From Austropuccinia psidii (Eukaryota; Basidiomycota; Pucciniomycetes; Pucciniales; Sphaerophragmiaceae), in contig JALGQZ010000001.1 in the NCBI GenBank assembly GCA_023105745.1, forward strand, positions 42,122,082 through 42,186,081: DNA of 64,000 nucleotides, in the 5' to 3' direction. Each line of letters opens with the position of its first letter. Position 1 is the first letter of the stretch. Of this stretch, positions 33,733-45,740 are shown piece after piece. Both the position numbers and the translations under genes were made by a program. The notes beneath the pieces were generated by a model, which was given only the letters and a program-made list of their open reading frames with translations, did no database searches and had not been told where the DNA came from.

Positions 33733-35474
33733 TATCCCAACCATTGTAGAGACTTATGCATCAAATTATGCCATGGTTTCTGTACTGAGTCAGGCTTCTG
33801 ACTCAGGAAAACATCCCATTGAATTTGATAGCCACAGGCATATTTCAGAAAAGCTAAACTATAAGATTAATTACAAGGAGCTCCTTGGCATATTCTGGGC
33901 TCTCAAGAACAGGTGTTTTTGTCTTATTTCTCTTTCTTCTCCCTTTGAAGTTCTTACTAATAATTACTCTCTTCAATACTTTGTGACCTCAAAGGTCCTC
34001 ACTTGCTTCCAAGCCCACTGGGATGAATTTTGTTCTGAATTCCACTTATCCATAACTTGCTGCCCCAGCCACTTGATACTCTTCCAGATACCTCATAATG
34101 TCAGGGCAACATTCAAGTAAAGAGGGGTGAGGATTTAATCACAAATAATCCAATGAATTCTTAACAACTCATTCAGAAAGTTGAAGTCCAACCCACAAAA
34201 TTCTTTGCAGTCAAGGTGATCTCTTATTCAAATTTGATTGATTTGATTTATAAGAAATTATGGCAATATTGTCAATATGGAAGTATTCTACAACATTTGG
34301 GTAAAGGTAAATCTATTCAAGATTATTCCTTGATCCTTCTTCAAAACTGGTTCTGTAAAAGATTGGGTGTTGGTACCAAATGACCCTAAAATTCAACCCA
34401 ATATAATTCAAAAGAGCCATGATTCTCCTCTAGCTTTACACCCTGGCCAAGAGAATACTCTCAAATTAGTCAAGTGGTCTTTCCACTGGTCTGGCATAAC
34501 TCAATTCATCAAGGATCATTTTTCATCGTGTCAACAGTTCTCAAGAAACAATAATATTCATCATGAGAAGTTTGGATTACTCAAGCCTTCTTTAATTCCA
34601 AATGGTCCTTGGATTTGTTTTGCAATGTATTTCATCAATCAACTTCCTCTTCCCAATTCCTTTGATTCAATTATGGTCCTAGTGGACAGGTTCTCAAAAA
34701 TTGAAGTTTTTATTCCAACAATGTTTTCAATTACTTCCATCAATTTGGCCCATTTATTCATCAAGAATATTTTCTCAAAGCATGGCCTTCCTTCAAGAAT
34801 TATCAGTGATAGAGGTTTAATTTTTGTTTCTTCCTTCTGGGCTAATGTTTTTCAATAGCTCAAGATATCTAGAGATCTTTAAACTGCTCATCACTTTGAA
34901 ACTGATGGACAGACAGAGAGGGTAAATGAGATACTAGAACAGTACCTTTGGATGTATGTCAGTTATCATCAAGATTATTGGCACACTTGTGTCCCTCTGG
35001 CTGAATTTTTGTACAATACCTCTCACCACTCTTCAACAAAAAATCACCATTTTTCACTGTTTATAGAAGAGATCCTTAATTTGACAAAGTTCAAATCACT
35101 CAAGACCCTCATTCTGAAAAGGTATCTTCAAAAATACAATCATTGCAGAAAGAGTTCAAGAGAGAACCATACATTGCCATAAAGAGCTTTAAGAGGCATG
35201 CAAATAAAAGTAGAGCAATTCCACCTGTTTTTAATTCTGATGACATGGTATGTCTTTCCTCCAAGAACATAAAATCAACAAGACCCACCAAAAAAAACTG
35301 TCAGAAAGATAGTTGGGCCCATTCAAACTCCTAAAGAAAGTCAATACTAATTTCTATCAGCTCAAGATCCCATTCCAAAGGAAGTCCATCAACCTAGTCT
35401 TCCATATTGCCCTCCTTGAGCCAGTCAAGTCTTCAAAAATCCCAAATCAGCATCAAGATCCTCCTCCTGCAATC

Positions 35475-36233
35475 TGTAACAACCACTAGCCAGGGGTAAG
35501 GGTATTCATACTTACACCCACTCAAACACCTCAAACCAGCAAATCCACTGTGTGTATCAGAATTCAGTTTCAGCAATCTTTCTTGCTGAAACATACATAC
35601 AGTCTGGTTCATCAATACAACCTGTCAACTTTGGTACAGGTTGGAATCACCCAATACAGTTTTGATACACCATTCTGAAGCTGTATGATCACTCAATACC
35701 ACCACACCTTTTGTACAGGTTCTGTACAGCCATACAGGTCCTGTATTGGACAGGATCAATTTAATCAACAATTATTCTCATGAAGATTCTCTGTCTGGAT
35801 CAGGGCTGGTAATTCTCACATATACTAGCCCCTCTTTCTCCCCCCTGGGAACTTTTCCCCAGTTAATTAATTTAGTATATTTATTATTTTATAAATATTC
35901 TTATCCTTATTTTGGGTATTATATTTATTTAAGTTTAATTCAGTTTTTTCATTTTCTTTCTTTGCCTGTACAGTATGAGCTCGGTGGCCATATCCTTATT
36001 AACCCTTCCCTTTCCATTATGACAGGTTGAAACAGTGGAATTCGACTTGTATGTGGGTGGCTCTTTCATTCTTACTCTTATTTTTTTTGTTTCTGCCTTC
36101 TTATAACTCTTTATTTAGTAATTTAATTGTATTACACTCTTAAGTGTCCTTTCCATTTTCCATATCCTGAGCCCTCAATAAGTCCCAGTTTACTGAGTGC
36201 CAGGCCCTCTTCACTAGAAGAGCCCCTGTGACA
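35475..36233 (+). repeat. 5' LTR of element D
   Basis: 759 bp, TGTAACAACC to CCCCTGTGACA. CACATATACT (about 35817) precedes the self-primer AGTTAATTAATTTA (35861-35874). Intron-like block 35968-36025. The terminal hairpin CTCTTC/AGAAGAG is kept with a short loop. U3 differs from B; R-U5 aligns. Confidence 0.92.
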
Positions 36234-36234
36234 T

Positions 36235-36248
36235 TAAATTAATTAACT
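36235..36248 (+). promoter_or_regulatory. Self-complementary primer-binding site of D
   Basis: TAAATTAATTAACT, exact reverse complement of 35861-35874 in D's own LTR and different from B's site at two positions that also changed in the LTR. Confidence 0.75.
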
Positions 36249-36914
36249 TCTATTTTCTTCTTTCTTTTCATTCATTCAAATTCATTTATCTCATTCCTCA
36301 AATTATGACTCTTTAATGATGTTATGATTTCTCTCATCAATTTTCATCTCATTAATTTTATTCAAATGAAAATTGATTCTTCTCATTTCTTAATAATTTC
36401 TTGCTATCTCAATTTTATTCTCTAATTTTTATCAAACCCAATTTCTTTTTTTTGCTTATTCAGGTCTTATCAGGAATTTCATTGATTGGGTTTTATTTGG
36501 GTTATTGATTCAGAAATGCAGGATTCTGTTTGGATTGGATTGATTGACTTATTTTAATACTTGAAGAAGATGATTATCCTCAAGAATTAATTTGACTATT
36601 GATTGACTTTATTAATCAAGATATTGACTGATTCCTGAAGATACTGATTGATTTATTGATTCCTCAAGACATTGATTTTATTGAAGAGATTGATTGATTA
36701 TTAATTATTTAATTATTCAAGATTTATTGATATTTTATTTGAATTGAATTTTGATATTGAACAAATTGATTGACTTATTGATTGAATTTGATTTCACCTC
36801 AAGACATTTGATTTATTCCTCAAGATTCATCAAGAATCTCATTGATATTGATTTGGCCAAGCTTTTGATTCCTTATTTTCAACTACAGTCAAGTTATTTT
36901 ATTATTATTTAATA
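36249..36914 (+). other. Leader of D
   Basis: AT-rich first part, then TTGATT/CTCAAGA low-complexity sequence as in B. No gene. Confidence 0.65.
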
Positions 36915-38241
36915 ATTCCAGTTCCGCATAGCCCTCAGCCAAGAATACAAGATCTCAAAGAAATCAAGCTTCTCTTACTCCTACAGCAAGGGCTTCTCTT
37001 GACCACACACCATCAGTTAATTAAGTGAGTGAAAATTTGGACAGAGTACCACCAATGGAAGTAAGAGCATCCTCCAGAACAGGAGGTGTGAAGTCAAGAA
37101 TCTCAAGATCATCCTCTGGCTTGTTGGGTGGTTATCCAAGGTTTCTAAAGGGCCTAGAAGTAGATTGGGGGAAGCTGAAGATGAAGAGGGGGAGGAGTCT
37201 GAAGAAACTGAGGTGGTAGGTGCCCCTGAGGCTTCTGAAGCTGCAAATATAGCCTATTTTCATCAACCTCTTGTCTCTCAAGCTCAACCAAATCTTGTCA
37301 AGATGATGGAGAAGATGACTCAATTCATGGGGCAACTCACTCAAGAAGTTGCTCCCAGGGACAATTCCATGTCCCCTGCATGCAAGACTCAATCAATGAA
37401 GGCACCTGATTCTTTTTATGGTACTCAAGCCCATAAATTGGGAAGATCTATCCAATCTTGTCAATTGATCTTCCATAATGATCCAGCAAATTTCTTCTCT
37501 GAAAGGAAAAAATCTCTTTATTCAACTTCATTGCTCACTGGTAGAGCTGGCAAATGGACTGAACCCTACCTTTCAAATACTTCAAATAAAGATCCTTCAT
37601 ACCTCCTAAATAAGTGGAAGCTATATAAAACCCAATTATTCACTCTGTTTGGTTATCCCAATGAAGTCAGGAAAGCTGAACAAGCGCTGAACAATTTGAG
37701 GATGAAAGAAAGTGGTCATGTTTCCTTGTACATTGCTGATTTCAGAATTTTAATGTCAACAATTGGAGATTGGGGAGAAAGGGCTTATATTCATGTTTAT
37801 AGAAGAGGATTGGAATAAAGATTATTAGATCAGTTGGCTTCTCACCCTGGAACCTTTGACACTCTTCAAGAACTCATGAATGTCAACTTGGAATTAGACA
37901 CCAGGTACCATGAAAGGCAGAAGGAGAAGGGTGGCAATCAATAAAAGAAGCCTCCTGTCTCTGTATCCAATCCCTCAAGGCCTCCTCAAGGCTCATCTTC
38001 AAAAAGGCCTCACCATAAGAAGAATAGGAAGGGAAAGAAATCTCAAGCCTCAAAGGACAAGCCTCATGCTTCTGTGCTCAATAAGGAAAATAAATTGATT
38101 GGTTCTGAAAAGGAGAGTAGGATTAAATAAGTCTTGTGTACTTATTGTTGTGGAAAAAAACCAATTTAAAAATGCTTCAAGAGACCCCAGAACCAGCTTG
38201 GATCATCAAGAGGCTTCCCTAGAAAGCAGAGAAACGCCTGA
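36915..38241 (+). pseudogene. gag: gag of element D, inactivated
   Basis: Aligned to B gag throughout. The start codon is ATT instead of ATG (36915-36917), and frameshifts occur in the first 250 bp. The middle (37165-37818) is still open and shows capsid motifs (FIQSCQL-like, FSERKKSLYSTSLLTGRAGK, LFTLFGYPNEVRKAE, RAYIHVYRRGL) before TAA at 37816. The zinc knuckle is damaged (TYCCGKKP followed by a stop). The slippery site reads GAGAAAC, so it is also lost. Confidence 0.88.
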
Positions 38242-40119
38242 GTGGGGATAATGATGTGTTCAATGGTTCTCACTTAATTCCTTCAAGAGCACTATTGTGC
38301 ACTCTGAATACTTTTATCAAGAAATCTTTACAATTTCTTATTTTTTCTTCTGACTCTGATATTTTTTATAGTATTTTCATTGATTCTGGTGCTACAAACT
38401 CTTTTATTGCAAGGAATTTTGTTCAAAAGTACTCATTGACTGTGTCAGAGCTCCCTGAAAAGATTTCTCTTTTCATTCTAGATTCTAATGAATTCCCTGC
38501 CTTGTTCATCACTTGTTATACCAAGTGGGTAGTTGACTTTCCTTCCTTCCCAAGCTTTGAATGGGACTTCTTTGTCATAGATTCACTCAAGGGAGAAGAC
38601 CTAATATTGGGCTATGATTTCCTCTAGCATTTTAATCCCACTATCAATTAGAAAAAGGGATTGATCACCTATGATTTTAGTCATAAGGATTCTAGTGGTA
38701 TTAATTATTATACTAGTAATGACCTGGCCACTGCTATCAACAGTGCTTCTCTGGTTGGTGAGCTTAAGACACCTTCCCTTCCTTCTTCTTTCCATACCCC
38801 TCCCATCATGACCTCTCAGTAATTAATTCTATCAAGAGATGAAGTCTTCAAAGACATAAAAGATTTTGGAGAAGATGTTGCATATATCTTCACTTCATCT
38901 CTTTCAAGGAGATGTGGACCTTCCTCCTTTATCTTTTCATGCCTCACTCAAGGAGCAGTGGAATGAGGAGGAAGAGCTCAAAGAAATTGAAGCTGTGTTG
39001 AAGGTAGTCCCTCTTTCTTATCAAAAATATTTGGATGTATTCTCCAGGGTGAAAGCAGAGAAACTTCCTCCACGCCGTGCCTGTGATCATCATATCAAAC
39101 TGAAGGGTCCTCTCCCTCCAGTTGGTGTAATCTACTCAATATCAAATCCAGATTCAGAAATACTACAGGCCTACATCTAAGAGAATGTAGAGAAAGGTTT
39201 CATAAGGCCCATCTCCTATTCAACAGGAGCACCTATCCTTTTTTGTTAATAAAAAGGATGGTGGCCTTTGTTTGTGTGTTGAATACTGTAAGCTCAATGC
39301 TGTCACTAGGAAGAACAGGTATCCTGTTCCTCCTACTAGCCAGATTCTTACCATATTCAATGTTTCCACTATCTTCTTCAAGATAGATCTGTGTGGTGCA
39401 TATGATCTCCTGAGAATGAAAGAGGGGGATGAGTGCTTAACTGCCTTGAGAGCCAAATATGGTATTTATGAGTATTTGGTTGATCCATTTGGCCTTAGCA
39501 ATGCTCCTGCTTCTTTTCAAAATCTTGTGAATGAGATATTTGCAGACTTATTCAACATTTTTGTTGTAGTTTATTGAGATGATATTATAGTCTTTTCTAG
39601 TTCTGAGGAGGAACATGTCAAACATGTTGCCTCTGTCCTCCAAAGACTGAGGGACAATAATTTGTTTTCCAAAGCCTCAAATGTGGAATACTTGGGCTAT
39701 GTTGTTTCAGGTGATGGCCTCAAGATGGATTCTTCAAAAGTTCAGAAAATCCTGAATTGACCACAGCCCAAGAAAATCAAAGCTCTTCAATCCTTTCTTG
39801 GCTTTGCCAATTTCTATCTTTGTTTTATTGAAAAATTACTGATCTCACTTCCCTCCTCAAAAAAGACTTTTCTTTTTCCTTCAATGAGGAAGCTCTTGGT
39901 CAGTTTCAAATACTCAAAGAATATTTCACCACTGCTCCTATCATTTCTCATTTCAATCCTTTTCTACCAACTATTGTACACACCAATGCCTCTGATTATT
40001 CCTTGGTTTCTGTACTGAGTCAGCTGAATGACTCAGGATAGCATCCAATTGCATTGGATAGTTGCAAGCTTCTACCAGCTGAGCTGAACTATGAAATTCA
40101 TGACAAGGAACTCCTTGGC

Positions 40120-41810
40120 TGTCACAGGGGCTCTTATGGACGCAAGAGGCCCTGGCACTCAGGAATCAAGAACTCACTTGGAGGGCTCCAAAGATGATAA
40201 GAAATACTATGCGATATATTTCTGAAGCAGGAATAAGGGAAAGGACAAATATGCCAAAGATAAAAAAGAATAATAAGAATGAAGCCAGAGGCCAAAGATA
40301 AAAGAAAGCCAAGAGCCAAGAAGCCAACCAAGTGAATCCTCAATTCACTGTTTCAACCTGCCAGAAAGAACAATGGAATTAGTAAAGGATATGACCACCA
40401 ATATCCACTGACAGGCAAAGAAAAAAAGAGAAAAGGTGCTAATGACTGACTTAAGATTATCAGTATTAACTTTAATAATGTAAAAGAAAGTAGAGACAAA
40501 AATAATTCCAATATATTAATTAACTGGGGAAAAAGTCCCCAGGTGCTGAGAGGTGGCCAGTATATGTGAAAAACTGAAAGATTGATCCTGAAGGTGGATC
40601 ACCGGCTGTATTGTCCAAATCGGGCCAATACAGCTCTGGCCATATTGAAATTGAACTGTGTGATTGAATTCCCACAGTGGAATATGAATTGGCCCAATTG
40701 GGCCAAGTACATACAGGTTGATTGATTGCCGCCTGTATGAACCAATTGAGTTGTCCAAGGAGTATTGAAATACTTGATGCCTTGACAACTGATTGAAATA
40801 ATGGAATACCTCTGAGAATGAACCTTGGAAGAATCCTGAATGAGAGTACCAACCCAACTCCTGCATCGCCAGGTGGTTGGAGTCCTTGAATGGTCTTCTC
40901 CTTGCCGCCATGGATTACCAAACTGATGAGTCCAAAAGTCCTCCTTCGAAATGGGCGTTGGATTTTGGTGCCTTGAGCTGAGAAGGTGGAATCGAGTCCT
41001 GAAAACGTCACCATTGAATTGCTGAGCAAAAATGGTGCATAATGGTATGTAACACCATATATGCACCACTCCTGCAACCTTGAGTACGGGGTGCATGGAG
41101 GAATGGAAGAATCTTCCTTAAGTTGAGGGAAAAGCTTGATTAACTGATTTTGTGGCCCCTGGTGGTTGCCAGAGGCCATGATGGAGATATTGGTCCACAG
41201 TGGTCCATGGCCAAAAATGAGTCCTATGTGATTTATGGCCAAAAGGGTGTCCAAGGCGTTTTTGGCCAATTTTGGGTCCAAGGGAAATATGGCCAATTTT
41301 GGCTCAGGTGGGCCCAGATGTGGTTTGGGACCCACCTGGCCTTGGGGGCTAGGTGGTTGTTCCCTTTGGCCCCTTTTGGCCTCATTGGATTAGGCCAAAA
41401 GGGGCCTAAAAGGCCTGCGGACCGCGGTATGTGGCCTACGGACCGTACGGACCGTAGGGGGCCTAAATGGCCCAAAAAGGCCATTTAGGCCCAAGACCCC
41501 CTAATGAAAAGGGGGGGCCTGGATCCACTGGTGGTGGCTAGGGGGCCTGGAGACCCCTAGAAGACAAAAAGGACCCCCCAGGCCCAAAATCAATGATGAA
41601 GGCCTGGGGGTTGGTGAGGTGTGAATTGGCCAAGAGGGCCAATGACAGCAGGATATGGCCATTGGGATGGGTTGTGGCGTAAGAGCCATTGAACACCCAA
41701 AGGGCGCCAATGGGCCATAAATGATATGACGTGGCCAATTGGCCCCAACTTGGCTCCAGGTTGGATTGCCGCAACCATCAAGGAGGAGGGTCAAAGTCGT
41801 GGTTGTGACA
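40120..41810 (-). repeat. 3' LTR of element C
   Basis: 1691 bp. Minus strand: TGTCACAACCACGACTTTG to AAGAGCCCCTGTGACA. Unusually long U3 (about 1285 bp), rich in GGCCA and with three CGGACCG words (41418, 41439, 41448). Self-primer 40525-40512 (minus), intron-like block 40412-40358. The polypurine tract GGTAGGGGGGTAC lies at 41823-41811. Confidence 0.94.
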
Positions 41811-42203
41811 GTACCCCCCTACCTTGAATGGTGAGCTCCTGAGCACCAAGATGAGGTAGAATCCTGTTGAGGCTATTGAGACGGATTTGACGGAGGGATT
41901 CCAGAGGCATTGAATCTTTAAAAGAAAAATTGAACTGATAAACTTGTTGGCATATGAATTGAGGTTGACTTGGTCTTCTCTTGACATTTGGCTTTGACAA
42001 TGTTGAAGACATGATTTGACGTAAAGATTTGGCATTAAAGAGTTATAAGCAAAGAATTTTAAGAAAAGTATAAAGAATAAAAGAGAAAGAAAAAGCAAAA
42101 TAAAAGAGAAATGAATTTTGATGAGGAATCCAATCTTCATCACGGATTACAACGGTTGATTTGAAAGTGGACAAGGACCTGTAAGAAAAGATTTTGATTC
42201 CAG

Positions 42204-42314
42204 GTGCTCACAGAGTGGCCAAGGTGATGTTTTGAAAGGATTGTAGACCCCTCAGGGAAGTGCACACCAGGAGAGGAACTTACTTTTAGAAGTGTCCAAT
42301 CCCACCAGTGCCAT
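42204..42314 (-). repeat. Conserved 3' UTR motif, copy 2 of element C
   Basis: Minus strand: ATGGCACTGGTGGGATTGG, AAGTAAGTTCCTCTCCTGG, GGGGTCTACAATC, CATCACCTTGGCCACTCTG, TGAGCACC. Confidence 0.8.
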
Positions 42315-42471
42315 AATTAAGAATATAAATTCAATGAAGGAATGTCTTGAATTGGAATAACTTGGAAAGAAAAAATGAAAATTAATGGTCCATTTCCCCA
42401 AGTGAAAAATGGCCATAATTTTGGAATTGATGTTGAAAGCCAGGCCAACGGATCTGTGTCCAAATTGCAAA

Positions 42472-42588
42472 GTGCTCACAGAGTGGCCAAGGTGATGCTT
42501 ACAACAAAGAGGAGTAGAATACCCCTAAAGGTGCATACCAGGAGTGGGACTTACTTTTGGTAATTCCTCTTCCCACCAAGCACCATAA
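42472..42588 (-). repeat. Conserved 3' UTR motif, copy 1 of element C
   Basis: Minus strand: ATGGTGCTTGGTGGGAAG, AAAGTAAGTCCCACTCCTGG, GGGGTATTCTAC, CATCACCTTGGCCACTCTG, TGAGCAC. Near-identical to copy 1 of A. Confidence 0.8.
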
Positions 42589-44660
42589 AAGATCAAGCTT
42601 TTGAAGAATTGGGTCCTGGCTTTTCAGGATACAAAGAATGGAAATCTTTGACAAGATCAGGACAATTCTTGAGGTTTTTGGCTGGTTCCCAAGTGGATCT
42701 TTCTGGGTCTTGGCTGAAACCTTTCCATTCCACCAGATACCATAACTTTCTCCTCTTGAGCTTTTAATCCAGTACTTGAGAGACTTCCCATTCCTCTTCT
42801 TCTTCAATGGTAATTGGAGGAGGAGGTTCTTGATGCCGATTTGGCATCGTTGATGTCTTGACTGGTTCCAGAAGGGAGATATGGAAGACTGGGTGGACGG
42901 ATTTCCATTGGGATGGAAGCTTGAGGTGATAAGCATGAGAACTGACTTTCTTCAAGATTGGAAAGGGACCCAACCATCTTTCGGATAGTTTTTTGGTGGG
43001 TCTGGTTGATTTGATATTCTTGGAAGAAAGCCATACCATGTCACCAGGATTGAAAACAGGTGGACTTGCTCTACCTTTATCTGCATACCTCTTAAACCGG
43101 TTTATGGAAGCTTCAAGTTCTCTCTTGACATCTTGCTGTACTGATTGTATTTTTGTTGATAACTTTCCAGCAGGAGTATCTTGAGTGATGTGAACTGAAT
43201 CAAAATGTGGATCTCTTCCATAAACAGTGAAAAACTGGGATTGCTTGGTTGAAGAGTGATCAGAATTATTGTAGGCAAATTCAGCCAGACGGAGCCAGGT
43301 GTTCCAATCATCTTTATGATAACTGACATACATCCGAAGGTACTGTTCTAGTATCTGATTTACCCTCTCTGTCTGTCCATCAGTTTCTGGATGGTAAGCA
43401 GTTGACAAGTCTCTTGAAATCTTGAGCTTCTGACAAAGATTGGTCCAAAAAGAAGAAACAAAGAGTAAACCTCTATCACTGACAATGCTTAGCTGAAGAC
43501 CATGCTTTGAAAAGATATTCTTGATGAATAAATGGGCCAAATCCAGGGAAGTGATTGAAGACATTGTTGGAATAAAAACCGCCATTTTTGAGAATCTGTC
43601 CACTATTACCAGAATTGAATCAAAGGAATTGGACAGCGGCAGTTGAGTGATGAAGTCCATTGAAAGACAAATCCAAGGACCATTTGGAATTGGAAGAGGT
43701 TTGAGGAATCCAAACTTCTTATGGTGAATATTCTTGTTTCTTGAGCACTGTTGACAGGATGAAACATAATCCTTGATAAATTGAGTCATGCCGGACCAGT
43801 GAAAATCCCGCTTGACAAGTTTGAGAGTCTTCTCTTGGCCAGGGTGACCAGCTAGAGGAGAATCGTGACCCTTTTGAAGAATACTAAGTTTAATTGTGGA
43901 GTCATTTGGGACTACCACCCGATCTTTGAAGAGAAGAAGTTGGGAAGAGGAATCAAGAGAATAATCTTGGACAGATTTACCTTTACCCAAATCTTCAAGG
44001 ATACTTCTGTACTGGGGATCTTGCCATAATTTCTTCTGGATTGAATCAATCAAATTTGAAAAATATTCCACCTTGACTGCAAAAAACTTTGAGGGTTGAA
44101 CTTCATCTTGCTTAATGATTTGCTGAAAATTCATTGGATTCTTGCTGATGAAATCCTCCCCCCTCACCGGATAAAAGTCGTCCCGACGTGATAAGGCATC
44201 GGGAAGAGTAGCTAGGCGGCAAGGGCGGTGTGGTATTCCATACCATTAGTACCAGTTTTAAGCTTACCAATAAAACAAAAAAAATGATAATAAAAAGAAT
44301 TACGCAAAACATATTTACACATTACAAATACAGATTTCAAACAGAAATATACAATACACAGCCTCAAGATCTTATCAAAACAGTATAGTATCAAAGAATT
44401 TATCCACCTTATTGCATCATCAATAACAAATTCCGTCATTAAAGGCAGTTAATCTAAATAAAGGTATATGAAGATGGACCAAAGCATCAGAAGATGTATT
44501 TTCCCCACCTTGATTCAATTTAAAGAAGAAATACCTCAAGGCTATGCATAAAATTTCAATATATTTTCCAAGAACAAATGTTTGATTAGTAATAATGACA
44601 TGCATCAAACTTGATAGAAATGATGCAATCTCCACATTAAATGATACAATACTAAAATAA

Positions 44661-45265
44661 AACCACCAGCATAATCCTCTCAGAACATACGTAAAAAATA
44701 GAAACAAAAATAATTTCCCCACCTTCAAGAAAACATCACCAGCCAAATTATCTCAAACACATCACATGATTTTGATAAGAAAAAGCACCACCAGCATAAT
44801 TCTCTCAGAACATACGTAAAAATAGAAACAAAAATACTTTCCCCGCCTTCAAGAAAACATCACCAGCCAAATTATCTCAAAGACATCACATGATTTTGAT
44901 AAGAAACAGAAACACCAGCATAATTTTCTCATATATATCATATGACTAGAAGACAGTTCAATTGTCAGGAGCTGTATTTTCTCCACTTTCTTGGCAAAAA
45001 TAAAACATCACCAGCCAAATTATCTCAAATACATCACATGATTTTGATAAGAAAAATAACCACCAGCATAATTCTCTCATAACATACATAAAAAATAGAA
45101 ACAAAAGATACTTTCCCCACCTTCAAGAAAACATCACCAGCCATATTATCTCAATGACCTCACATGACCCTGATAAAAAGAAAATCTCACCAGCCAAATT
45201 ATCTCAAACACATCACATGATTTTGATAAGAAAAAGCACCACCAGCATAATTCTCTCAGCAAACA
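44661..45265 (+). repeat. Upstream tandem array in the insert (about 125-bp unit, five copies)
   Basis: Units anchored on ACCAGCATAAT at 44665, 44790, 44914, 45062 and 45241 (spacing 125, 124, 148, 179). Shared words: TCTCAGAACATACGTAAAAA, TTTCCCCACCTTCAAG, AAACATCACCAGCC, ATCACATGATTTTGATAAG. Confidence 0.88.
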
Positions 45266-45491
45266 CGCTGCTACACCAAAACTACAAGTCTCACTAGCTA
45301 AAACCTCTCAACTATGATTTTTTCTAAGTACCCTATTTTGAGAAGCTCTATGGAGGCCCAAAAGCTATAAATAGAGGTCCTCTCTCCCTCATTTTTCCCA
45401 TCATCATGGAACAAGTTCCCACTATCCAGGATCACCACCATCCCTGAACTAGCAGGATATCTAGAATAGTAGTAGTGTTTTAGTAGTGAAA

Positions 45492-45740
45492 AGCTCAGTA
45501 GCCTTGCTCTGTAGCTTAGTATTAGTGAAGAATAGTAGTATAAACATAGTAAAAGCTCAGTAGCCTTGCTCAGTAGCTTAGTATTAGTGAAGAATAGTAG
45601 TATAACCGTAGTAAAAGCTCAGTAGCCTTGCTCAGTAGCTTAGTATTAGTAAAGAATAGTAGTATAACCATAGTTAAAGCTTATTAGCCTTGCTCAAAAG
45701 CTTAGTGTTATTAACAAAGAAAAGTAGTAGTGATATAAAC
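45492..45740 (+). repeat. Downstream 62-bp tandem array in the insert (four copies)
   Basis: AGCTCAGTAGCCTTGCTC begins at 45492, 45554 and 45616, with a diverged copy at 45678; the unit includes GTAGCTTAGTATTAGTGAAG. All units lie 3' of the TATA box, so they would be transcribed. Confidence 0.88.

Larger units (their letters stand above)
17745..35469 (+). mobile_element. Element H, decayed chromovirus, host of several insertions
   Basis: Lineage-1 element with leader (17745-18066), broken gag and broken pol up to the segment between integrase and chromodomain at 35469, where D has inserted. It is interrupted by two E-type solo LTRs and by full-length E. Many stop codons and indels in all frames make it the oldest identifiable layer. 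Its 5' LTR should lie left of A's 5' end and its 3' end right of D, both outside the window. Confidence 0.88.
22302..35469 (+). pseudogene. pol: pol of H, split by element E
   Basis: Pieces 22302-24033 and 33738-35469. The first shows a protease remnant (IIDSGANSPF near 22430) and reverse transcriptase with VVAYLDDILVFSKSEEE (near 23610-23660), with several stops (for example near 23033 and 23517) and frame changes. E cuts just before the RNase H ETDASDY motif. The second piece has RNase H (VLSQASDSGKHPI, 33782), an integrase zinc region (HDSPLALHPGQ, 34418), DRG and TDGQTERVN (34900) and a GPF-like region, ending at DPPPAI before the chromodomain. All frames are broken. Not functional. Confidence 0.88.
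41811..42715 (-). other. 3' UTR of element C
   Basis: Non-coding, with two copies of the conserved 3' UTR motif (42588-42472 and 42314-42204 on the minus strand), about 160 bp apart. The end of the chromodomain coding region is about 42600-42763 in a now untranslated frame. Confidence 0.65.

Noticed and set aside
40520..41335. 271-codon minus-strand ORF in C's 3' LTR
   Set aside because: The corresponding frame in the 5' LTR is broken into shorter frames by substitutions, so it is not maintained as a gene; its sequence is the U3 repeat-word region.
44661..45265. CRISPR-like array
   Set aside because: Units are about 125 bp, diverged, unevenly spaced, with no unique spacers, in a eukaryotic LTR-like context.
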